DNA of 64,000 nucleotides from Porticoccus sp002341315. GTDB lineage: Bacteria > Pseudomonadota > Gammaproteobacteria > Pseudomonadales > Porticoccaceae. The position numbers and the translations under genes were made by a program. The notes below the pieces were generated by a model. That model ran no database searches, was not told the origin of the DNA, and saw only the letters and a program-made list of their open reading frames with translations. The stretch lies in assembly GCF_047634355.1 (NCBI RefSeq), contig NZ_JBLIAL010000006.1. One strand, written 5' to 3'. Of this stretch, positions 1 to 7,172 are shown in pieces. Position 1 is the stretch's first letter, and the number at the start of each line of letters is the position of its first letter.

Positions 1-1
1 C

Positions 2-190
2 TATATTGCCGATGAAGCATTTTTCACAGGCACTGCGGCCGAGGTGTTGCCCATCCGGGAGCTGGATGGCCGCACCATTGGCGAAGGCGCACGGGGTCCC
101 ATCACCGGGCAACTGCAGTCACAGTACTTTGATCTGGTGCGCGGCCTTCGCGGTGAGCATCAGGAGTGGCTTGCGCCGGTGGGGCAGTAA
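2..190 (+). CDS. ilvE: Branched-chain amino acid aminotransferase, C-terminal 62 residues (partial)
   Basis: Open frame entering from the left window edge and ending at TAA 188-190. The visible C-terminus carries the class IV aminotransferase signature FFTGTAAEVLPIRE, followed by DGR-IG-G-RGP, which contributes to the PLP-phosphate and substrate pocket of IlvE. The enzyme transfers the amino group between glutamate and the branched-chain 2-oxo acids in Leu/Ile/Val metabolism. IlvE directly upstream of waaF is also the arrangement I recall in Pseudomonas. The start and catalytic lysine lie outside the window. Identity is secure despite the short fragment. Confidence 0.9.
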   Translation, partial: YIADEAFFTGTAAEVLPIRELDGRTIGEGARGPITGQLQSQYFDLVRGLRGEHQEWLAPVGQ

Positions 191-213
191 GCCCGGTTCC
201 GCCGGGACATTGC

Positions 214-1251
214 ATGGTATCGGGTAAAAAAATTCTCATCATCGGCCCCTCGTGGATAGGGGACATGGTGATGGCGCAGTCCCTGTTTATTCTTCTCAAG
301 CAGCAGTTTCCGGACGATCAGATTCACGTGCTGGCACCGGCCTGGAGTCGACCACTGCTGGCGCGTATGCCGGAGGTCGAGCGGGCGATTGATATGCCCG
401 TTGGGCACGGCAGCCTGATGTGGTCGGTGCGCCGTCGGATTGCCCGGGAATTGCGTGCCGAAGGTTACCGTCAGGCCATTGTGTTGCCTAATTCCCTCAA
501 ATCAGCGCTGATTCCCTGGCTGGCCCGGATTCCTGTCCGGACTGGCTGGAAAGGGGAAATGCGCTATCTGCTGTTGAACGACCTCCGCCATCTGGACAGG
601 CAGCAGTACCCCCTGATGGTGCAGCGTTTTGATGCCCTGGCCCTGCCTCGGACTGCCACGCTGTCGGACAAGCTACCGAAGCCCGACCTGCATGCGAAAA
701 CAGACCGGGTTCCGGCACTGCGCCAGCAGTTTGGCCTTCAAGCCAACCAAAACATTCTGGCACTCTGTCCCGGAGCGGAGTTCGGCCCGGCCAAGCGCTG
801 GCCGGAGCAGCATTACACGACCGTGGCCGGCCACCAGATTGCCAGGGGCTGGCAGGTCTGGTTGCTGGGCTCTGAAAAAGACCGCCCGGTGGCGCAGGCC
901 ATTATCGATGGTTTGCCAGAGCAGCAGCGGGGCCAATGCCATAATCTGGCGGGGAAAACCAGCCTCGATGAGGTAATCGATCTGATGTCGACCGTGGATG
1001 CTGTGGTGAGCAATGATTCCGGATTGATGCACATCGCTGCCGCCCTGAACCGTCCGCTGGTTGTGGTTTATGGCTCCACCTCGCCCGCCTTCACCCCACC
1101 GCTCAATGACGAGGTGGCAGTTTTATCAATTCCCGTGGATTGCGGGCCGTGCTTCAAGCGCGAGTGCCCATTGGGGCACCTCAAGTGTCTCGTCGAGTTA
1201 TACCCGGAACGGGTGACGTCGGCTCTCGATCGACTGGTGCCTGCACCATGA
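214..1251 (+). CDS. waaF: ADP-heptose:LPS heptosyltransferase II
   Basis: A 345-residue GT9 family glycosyltransferase, very near the E. coli WaaF length (348). It adds the second heptose to the inner core on the cytoplasmic face. The N-terminus KKILIIGPSWIGDMVMAQSL is the characteristic GT9 start, with the acceptor-side GD pair. The C-terminal half has CPGAEFGPAKRWP and the ADP-binding segment SNDSGLMHIAAAL. I chose ATG 214 because it gives the family-typical start; the frame is open further upstream to a TTG at 166, but that would overlap ilvE. It overlaps the next gene by 4 bases (ATGA), so translation of the two is probably coupled. Confidence 0.95.
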   Translation: MVSGKKILIIGPSWIGDMVMAQSLFILLKQQFPDDQIHVLAPAWSRPLLARMPEVERAIDMPVGHGSLMWSVRRRIARELRAEGYRQAIVLPNSLKSALIPWLARIPVRTGWKGEMRYLLLNDLRHLDRQQYPLMVQRFDALALPRTATLSDKLPKPDLHAKTDRVPALRQQFGLQANQNILALCPGAEFGPAKRWPEQHYTTVAGHQIARGWQVWLLGSEKDRPVAQAIIDGLPEQQRGQCHNLAGKTSLDEVIDLMSTVDAVVSNDSGLMHIAAALNRPLVVVYGSTSPAFTPPLNDEVAVLSIPVDCGPCFKRECPLGHLKCLVELYPERVTSALDRLVPAP

Positions 1252-2312
1252 CGTCGATACTGCTGATCAAAACCTCGTCCCTGGGTGATGTGATCCACAG
1301 TTTGCCGGCACTCACCGATGCGGCTGCTGCCATTCCCGGCATTCGTTTTGACTGGGTGGTGGAGGAGTCCTTTATGGAAGTGCCGACCTGGCACCCGGCA
1401 GTTGATCGGGTGATTCCGGTTGCCCTGCGGCGCTGGCGAAAACACCCGCTGCAGGCCCGGCGCAGTGGCGAGTGGTCCGAGTTCAAAAGCCGTATTGCCG
1501 AGCGCTCCTACGATGCAGTGATCGATGCACAGGGCCTGTTGAAGAGCGCCTGGCTGACCCGTTATGCAAAAGGCCCAAGATTTGGTCTGGACCGGCATTC
1601 GGCGAGGGAATCGCTGGCAGCATTGTTTTACCACCAGCCCATTGCTGTACCGAGAGGCCAGCACGCGGTCGAGCGGGTGCGGCAGTTATTTTCGGCGGCA
1701 CTGGGTTACGCCATGCCGACCGGACTCGGTGACTACGGTCTGGATCGTCAGGCCCTGGCCGGGTCCTCCCCGGGTCAGCCCCAGGTGCTGTTTTTTCATG
1801 GCACTACCTGGTCCAGCAAGCACTGGCCCGAATTGTATTGGCGAGAGCTGGCTGAAAAGCTGGTCGAGCGTGAAATCGGGATTCAGCTGCCCTGGGGCAA
1901 TGCCGAGGAAAAAGCCCGGGCAGAACGGATTGCCGAGGGCCTTCGGCGGGTGCAGGTGCTGCCGCCATTATCGTTGGCCGGTATGGCCGGGGTGGTGGCG
2001 GGAGCACAGGCCTGCGTCGCCGTTGATACCGGACTGGGACATCTTGCCGCAGCACTCAATGTGCCCTGTCTGTCGCTGTTTGGCCCGACCAATCCCGGGT
2101 TGACAGGGGCTTATGGTTCCTCGCAAGTTCATCTTGCCAGCGACTTTCCCTGCGCACCCTGTCTGCAGAAAACCTGTCGATACCAGCCCACCGCTGAAGA
2201 TGCACGGCTATTCGACCTGCAGCGTGAACAACCGCTATGCTTTACCCGTATTGCCCCCGACAATGTATTTGAGCGCCTGCAGAAGCTGCTGGCGGACCAT
2301 GGAGCGATTTGA
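1248..2312 (+). CDS. waaC: LPS heptosyltransferase I
   Basis: A 354-residue GT9 protein that transfers the first L-glycero-D-manno-heptose onto Kdo2-lipid A. The N-terminus MTSILLIKTSSLGDVIHSLPAL is the WaaC signature, and VDTGLGHLAAALNVPCLSLFGPTNP is the nucleotide-sugar binding region. Start ATG 1248 overlaps the stop of waaF (ATGA), and its own TGA overlaps the next ATG (TGATG), so it sits inside a coupled operon. Slightly longer than E. coli WaaC (about 320), with extra residues in the N-terminal domain around the HPLQARRSGEW segment, as in pseudomonad versions. Confidence 0.95.
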   Translation: MTSILLIKTSSLGDVIHSLPALTDAAAAIPGIRFDWVVEESFMEVPTWHPAVDRVIPVALRRWRKHPLQARRSGEWSEFKSRIAERSYDAVIDAQGLLKSAWLTRYAKGPRFGLDRHSARESLAALFYHQPIAVPRGQHAVERVRQLFSAALGYAMPTGLGDYGLDRQALAGSSPGQPQVLFFHGTTWSSKHWPELYWRELAEKLVEREIGIQLPWGNAEEKARAERIAEGLRRVQVLPPLSLAGMAGVVAGAQACVAVDTGLGHLAAALNVPCLSLFGPTNPGLTGAYGSSQVHLASDFPCAPCLQKTCRYQPTAEDARLFDLQREQPLCFTRIAPDNVFERLQKLLADHGAI

Positions 2313-3445
2313 TGCAACTGGCATTTTTACTCTACAAATATTTTCCGTTTGGCGGTTTGCAGCGGGATCTGGTCAGGATTGCGCAAACCTGTCAGCAGCG
2401 CGGACACCGTATCAGAGTTTATACGCTGAGTTGGCAGGGGGATGTGCCGGAGGGGTTTGAGGTGGTAACCGTGCCGGTGCGGTCCTGGTTCAATCACCGC
2501 CGCTATAAAAAGTTTACCCGTTGGGTTGAGGTCGACATGCGCAGGCGTCCGGTCGATCGGGTGGTCGGCTTCAACAAAATGCCCGGCCTCGATGTCTATT
2601 ACGCAGCAGACCCCTGTTTCGAGGACAAATCCCGCCGACTGCGAAAGCCCTGGTATCGTTACAGTCCGCGCTACCGGCATTTTTCTGCCTATGAAAAAGC
2701 GGTTTTCTCGCCTGCGGCAAATACTGAATTGTTGATGATCTCTGCCACCCAACAGGCCCTGTTCAAACAGTATTACGCCACGCCCGGGCACCGTTTCCAT
2801 CTGTTGCCGCCGGGTATTTCTCCCGATCGCCGCGCCCCGGTCAATGCCGCCGAGTTGCGGGTTGCCGCCCGCCAGAAGCTGGGCGCAGAATTCGCCCTGC
2901 CAGCCGATGGGCTATTGCTGGTTCAGATAGGATCAGACTTTGAGCGCAAAGGACTCGATCGCAGTATTCAGGCCCTGGCGGCGCTGCCCGAAGCGCTGCG
3001 CGCCCGAACCCGGTTGGTGGCGTTGGGTTCTGACGATCCTGCGAAAATGCAGGGTCTGGCGAGTCAGTTGGGCATCGGGACGCAGGTCTTTATGCCTGGC
3101 GGCCGGTCCGACGTCCCGGATTTTTTATTGGCGGCCGACCTGCTGCTGCATCCGGCCCGCCACGAAAACACCGGTACTGTGCTGCTGGAAGCCTTGGTGG
3201 CCGGCCTGCCTTTGCTGGTGACCGAAGTTTGTGGCTACGCCCATTATGTACTGGATGCGGACTGCGGTCGTGTGGCTGCTCAGCCGTTCGACCAGTCGGC
3301 TTTCAACCGTCTGCTTGCGGAGATGCTGGCCAGTGACCGGGATCGCGCACGCTGGCACGACAACGCCCTGCGGTTTGCTGACGAGACCGATTTATACAGC
3401 ATGCCCGAGCGAGCGGCGGACGTTATTCTGGGGGGCGCAGCTTGA
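2312..3445 (+). CDS. waaG: Core LPS glycosyltransferase, GT4 family (WaaG type)
   Basis: A 377-residue GT-B glycosyltransferase. The start MQLAFLLYKYFPFGGLQRDLVRIA is the WaaG glycine-loop signature (glucosyltransferase I adding the first hexose to HepII). The C-terminal domain carries FERKGLDRSI and the GT4 motif HPARHENTGTVLLEALVAGLP, with the EX7E-type glutamates for UDP-sugar binding. The frame extends to a TTG 3 bases earlier, but the ATG overlapping the waaC stop is the natural start. The sugar donated (glucose, galactosamine or other) cannot be read from sequence. Confidence 0.92.
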   Translation: MQLAFLLYKYFPFGGLQRDLVRIAQTCQQRGHRIRVYTLSWQGDVPEGFEVVTVPVRSWFNHRRYKKFTRWVEVDMRRRPVDRVVGFNKMPGLDVYYAADPCFEDKSRRLRKPWYRYSPRYRHFSAYEKAVFSPAANTELLMISATQQALFKQYYATPGHRFHLLPPGISPDRRAPVNAAELRVAARQKLGAEFALPADGLLLVQIGSDFERKGLDRSIQALAALPEALRARTRLVALGSDDPAKMQGLASQLGIGTQVFMPGGRSDVPDFLLAADLLLHPARHENTGTVLLEALVAGLPLLVTEVCGYAHYVLDADCGRVAAQPFDQSAFNRLLAEMLASDRDRARWHDNALRFADETDLYSMPERAADVILGGAA

Positions 3446-4257
3446 AGTTGTTTCTGGCAGAGCCTTTCGCGTCGCGATGGCGGGACAGCGACCCGTTTGA
3501 GGCGGCGTTTTCGCTGACCGGTGAACTGTTTCGGGATATGGGCGACCGTCGCACCACCCGTTTTGAGTGCGAAGGTGCCGCGTACTTCGTGAAAACCCAT
3601 GCCGGTATCGGTATCGGGGAGTTGCTCAAAAACCTGCTCTATCTGCGCGCCCCGGTGTTGGGTGCCGAAAATGAATATCGTGCCATCTCCCGTCTGGCGG
3701 AGTTGGGGGTGGAAACCATGACGGCAGTGGCGTTCGGTCGACGCGGCTGGAACCCTGCCAACGAAAAATCCTTCCTGATTACCCGGGCGCTGGAGCCCAC
3801 ATTGCCCCTGGATGAATATTGCAATCCCCAGGTGCTTTCTGCCATGGGGGTGAGCGAACGTCGCGCCCTGGTGCGACGGCTGGCACGTATTTCCAGAACC
3901 CTGCATGACAACGGTATTAATCACCGGGATTACTACCTGTGCCACTTTCTGCTCGATACCTCTCCGGCAATGGACACAGTTGCCGTATCAAAGCGACCAC
4001 TTTATCTGATTGACCTGCACCGGGTGCAGATCCGTCACCGCACTCCCCGCCGCTGGCGACACAAGGATCTGGCTGCACTCTTTTACTCCGCGCGCCGGGT
4101 GGGTTTCGACGAGCGGGATGTGGCTTGTTTCCTGGTGGAATATAAACAGCAGACTCTGCGAACGGCCCGCGATGAAAACCGTCGGCTCTGGCAGGCCGTG
4201 CGCGAGGACGCCGATCAGCTGCACCGCAAGGGCATCAGAAAGGGGTATCACACCTGA
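3442..4257 (+). CDS. waaP: LPS core heptose(I) kinase
   Basis: A 271-residue kinase that phosphorylates HepI of the inner core; this modification is essential for outer-membrane integrity in pseudomonads. Conserved kinase features are visible: Lys51 in the AYFVKTH strand, the catalytic loop HRDYYLCHF with Asp163, and the metal-binding Asp191 in LIDLHRV. The length equals E. coli WaaP (265). The start is TTG at 3442, overlapping the waaG stop (TTGA). It is followed without a gap by three further genes encoding four kinase-like domains. Confidence 0.94.
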   Translation: MKLFLAEPFASRWRDSDPFEAAFSLTGELFRDMGDRRTTRFECEGAAYFVKTHAGIGIGELLKNLLYLRAPVLGAENEYRAISRLAELGVETMTAVAFGRRGWNPANEKSFLITRALEPTLPLDEYCNPQVLSAMGVSERRALVRRLARISRTLHDNGINHRDYYLCHFLLDTSPAMDTVAVSKRPLYLIDLHRVQIRHRTPRRWRHKDLAALFYSARRVGFDERDVACFLVEYKQQTLRTARDENRRLWQAVREDADQLHRKGIRKGYHT

Positions 4258-4988
4258 TGTCCTGCTGGTTTGTCGATAGGGCGATTCTCAGTGAGGCCGC
4301 CGCAGAACGATTCTCCTCTCTGGACAGTGTCTTTGCCATTACCGGCCGGCGGGTTACCCGTTGCCCTATCAGTGAGTTGATACTGACGGAAATCGACGGA
4401 AAATCCTATTATGTGAAACGCTATTCGCGGCGGGGTAAAGCCGTCAGGCGCTGGCTGGGGCGAAGCCGCGTCAGGGCCGAATGGGAAAACCTGCTGTTGT
4501 TTCGCGGGCTGGGCCTCAGGGTGCCGCCCATCGCGGCCTATGGTGAATCCGGCGCCAGGGGCGTATTGATAACCGAGGAAGTGCCCGGTGCCATCGACCT
4601 GCATTCTCTGGTCAGGCAGCGGCCCGCGTTGTTGCGAGATCGCACCTGGCTGGATCAGGTTGTGGTTCAGGTGGCTGAGGTGGCCAAACGGCTCCATGCC
4701 AACAGCTTTGCCCACAACGATTTGAAGTGGCGCAATATTCTGGTGGCCGGGGAGGTGACGCCAGAAGTGTATCTGATCGATTGTCCGATGGGGCAGACGT
4801 GGAGGGGCCCGCTTTTGGCCTACAAGAAGATTAAGGATATCGCCTGTCTCGATAAAGTGGCCAAATACTGTCTCAGCCGAACTGTGCGATTGCGCTTTTA
4901 CCTTCACTATGTCGGCAGGGATCGACTCACTGCGGCTGACAAGACATTTATCCGCAAGGTGCTGGCGTTTTTTGCGGGGCGGGAATAG
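4257..4988 (+). CDS. LPS kinase family protein (Kdo/WaaP-like), probably active
   Basis: A 243-residue protein of the lipopolysaccharide kinase family (Kdo/WaaP clan of protein-kinase-like folds). The ATP-anchoring Lys is probably Lys54 in YYVKRY. The catalytic loop is H153-N-D155-L-K157 with N160, and the metal-binding Asp is D175 in LIDCP. All catalytic residues are therefore present. ATG overlaps the waaP stop (TGATG). By position it corresponds to wapP of the P. aeruginosa core locus, proposed to phosphorylate the second heptose. The exact acceptor is inference. Confidence 0.85.
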   Translation: MSCWFVDRAILSEAAAERFSSLDSVFAITGRRVTRCPISELILTEIDGKSYYVKRYSRRGKAVRRWLGRSRVRAEWENLLLFRGLGLRVPPIAAYGESGARGVLITEEVPGAIDLHSLVRQRPALLRDRTWLDQVVVQVAEVAKRLHANSFAHNDLKWRNILVAGEVTPEVYLIDCPMGQTWRGPLLAYKKIKDIACLDKVAKYCLSRTVRLRFYLHYVGRDRLTAADKTFIRKVLAFFAGRE

Positions 4989-5759
4989 ATGAAAGCGCAG
5001 TTTTTTCAGCTTGAACCAACGTTTGTCGCGCTTTTTGAATCGCTGAATCTGGACCATTTTTCCGCCTGGTGGAATGTCGCCATTGAGCGGGTGGACGAAC
5101 CTAACCTGACCCGCGGTGGTCGAAGCGAAGTGGGTCAGTTGTCGGTTCCCGTGAACGGTCAACGGCAAACTTTCTATCTCAAGCGTCAGGCCAACTATAA
5201 CTGCCGCACTCCCGGTAGCCCGATACGGGGCATTCCGGTTGCATTGCGGGAGTGGCAGAAAATAAGCTGGTTAAAAAAGCAGGGGGTCCAGACACTAGAG
5301 GTTATCTGCGTCGGGCGGGAAAGTCTCAGAGAGGACCGGGCGATTCTGGCCACTGCCGCGCTAGAACAGTTCTCGCCTTTCGATGTATGGCTCGCCCGGA
5401 CAATGCCGGATCGTGATCGCGCCAACGGGCTTTGCGCATTGGGGCAGCTGATCGGCCGACTGCACTCCGCCGGGGTGAAACATGGCTGTCTTTACGCCAA
5501 GCATATTTATTTCTCGGATAATGATCCCACCGAATTGCGCCTGATTGATCTGGAAAAATGCAAGCGGATCTTCAGTCGCTGGGCCGGCCTGCGGGACCTG
5601 GACACGCTGCTGCGCCACAGCCCGTCTCTGGCCCGGGATGAACGCCGATTGCTCTATACGGCGTACAACGAGGCAAGCCCTTATCCCTGGTCCCTGGCTT
5701 CGCTGGAGCAGGCCGTGATGCGAAAAATGTACGCTAAGGGGGCGGCTCGGGATGAATGA
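4989..5759 (+). CDS. InaA-type LPS kinase-like protein, catalytic Asp absent
   Basis: A 256-residue LPS-kinase family protein of InaA/WapQ type. Lys65 (FYLKR) and a DFG-position Asp187 (LIDLEKCKR) are recognisable. The catalytic loop reads H165-G-C167-L-Y-A-K-H, so the Asp expected in H-x-D is Cys. I believe related InaA proteins also carry HGCLY-KH, so this may be a subfamily feature rather than damage. The start ATG follows the previous stop with no spacer (TAGATG). By position it matches wapQ. Whether it is a kinase with altered chemistry or a pseudokinase helping its neighbours is open. Confidence 0.8.
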   Translation: MKAQFFQLEPTFVALFESLNLDHFSAWWNVAIERVDEPNLTRGGRSEVGQLSVPVNGQRQTFYLKRQANYNCRTPGSPIRGIPVALREWQKISWLKKQGVQTLEVICVGRESLREDRAILATAALEQFSPFDVWLARTMPDRDRANGLCALGQLIGRLHSAGVKHGCLYAKHIYFSDNDPTELRLIDLEKCKRIFSRWAGLRDLDTLLRHSPSLARDERRLLYTAYNEASPYPWSLASLEQAVMRKMYAKGAARDE

Positions 5760-7170
5760 CCCACTGACTCTGGATGCGCTGCAGCGGAGTGATCTTTCGT
5801 TGGCGGCACCATTTTCCCTGCAGGCCACCGGGCTCGACAGCATGGTCTGTGAAGAGATTTATCGCCATCTCCCCGGCCGTCGACTGGTGTTCAGAACCCA
5901 TTGGGGTGGTGCCCATGTGTTGGTGAAGCTTTTTTTTCGTCGCAAGGACTTTGATCGCGAACGGAGCGGTCTGCAGGCCATGCAGAAGGCCGGCGTCCCC
6001 TGTCCGGGAGAAGTCTGGATACTGAAAGACAGCAGTGGCAAAAGCGGCGATTTTCTAGCCACCGCCTTTCTTGAAAGTGCGGTAAGTCTGCGCCAGCTAT
6101 ATGCGTCCCAGCCACGGGCGGCGATGCCGGCATTGCTGAGCGATGCCGTTGCCATGATCGGACGTCTGCACCGAGCCGGTGTCATGCAGGCGGATATACA
6201 TCTCGATAATTTCCTTTCCAGAGAGGGCTCGCTCTTTATGATCGACGGCGGTGGTATTCAGCCGCTAAAAAAACCACTGCACAATCTCGCCATGTTCTTT
6301 GCCCAGATGGTGCCGGAATATGATCGGCTGATGCCGGAGGCGATTCAGGCCTACGGAGCCGGAGCGCCGGAACCCGAACAGTTGCAGCCGCTGATTGCCA
6401 GAATGCGGGAAAAACGGATTCGACACTATTTGGCGAAGACCATTCGCGATTGCACCCAGTTTCAGCGGCTGAAGGTCAGGGGTGCTTTTGTTGTGATGGC
6501 CAGGCAGCGGGTCACTGATAAACTGCTGCAAGTCATCACCCAGCCGGAGGTGGCTGTGGGGCAGGCGACCTTTCTCAAGCGGGGCAATACTGCGACCGTA
6601 ATGAAGCTGTCTGGAGATAGCAGTAGCTGGGTGCTCAAACGTTACAATATTAAAGACCTCTGGCATGGATTGGGGCGCGCCCTGCGGCGCAGTCGTGCCT
6701 GGATTTCCTGGCAGAATGCCCATCGGCTGGAACTGCTGGGCATTGCCACACCCAGGCCCCTGGCCATGCGGGAAAACAGAGCTGGCCCCTTTCGCCAGGG
6801 AGCATACCTGGTTACCGAGTGGACCAGTGGCGAGAGTCTGCAGGCCTGGTTGTTGCGGTATGGGCCCGCCGGGATTCCGGATTGGCTGGACCGGGAGGTC
6901 AGTCGTCTGTTTGCTATCATGTGGCTGGGTCGGGTCAGTCACGGCGACATGAAGGCCACTAACCTGATTGTATGCGGGGAGCAGCTCCAGTTGATCGATC
7001 TGGATGCGCTGCGCCGCCACCGCTGCAAACGGTTCTTCAAGGCTGCGTACGGTAAGGATTTACAGCGCTTTATGGATAACTGGCAAGGCAAAACCTGGCA
7101 GCATTTTGAGCAGCTGCTGCGGCCCTATGCCAGTCAGTGCGGTATTAAACTCATCAATAAAAAGGTTTAA
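5752..7170 (+). CDS. Tandem LPS-kinase protein with two complete kinase domains
   Basis: A 472-residue protein made of two LPS-kinase-like domains in one chain. Domain 1 (about 1-235) has Lys59 (VLVKLF), loop Q146-A-D148-I-H-x-D-N153 and Asp165 in MIDGGG. Domain 2 (about 265-472) has Lys296 (VLKRY), H397-G-D399-M-K-A-T-N404 and Asp416 in LIDLD. Both catalytic aspartates are present. It overlaps the previous gene by 8 bases and ends just before the carbamoyltransferase. By position it matches PA5006 of P. aeruginosa. The substrates are probably core heptose or outer-core positions, which is inference. Confidence 0.85.
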   Translation: MNDPLTLDALQRSDLSLAAPFSLQATGLDSMVCEEIYRHLPGRRLVFRTHWGGAHVLVKLFFRRKDFDRERSGLQAMQKAGVPCPGEVWILKDSSGKSGDFLATAFLESAVSLRQLYASQPRAAMPALLSDAVAMIGRLHRAGVMQADIHLDNFLSREGSLFMIDGGGIQPLKKPLHNLAMFFAQMVPEYDRLMPEAIQAYGAGAPEPEQLQPLIARMREKRIRHYLAKTIRDCTQFQRLKVRGAFVVMARQRVTDKLLQVITQPEVAVGQATFLKRGNTATVMKLSGDSSSWVLKRYNIKDLWHGLGRALRRSRAWISWQNAHRLELLGIATPRPLAMRENRAGPFRQGAYLVTEWTSGESLQAWLLRYGPAGIPDWLDREVSRLFAIMWLGRVSHGDMKATNLIVCGEQLQLIDLDALRRHRCKRFFKAAYGKDLQRFMDNWQGKTWQHFEQLLRPYASQCGIKLINKKV

Positions 7171-7172
7171 CA

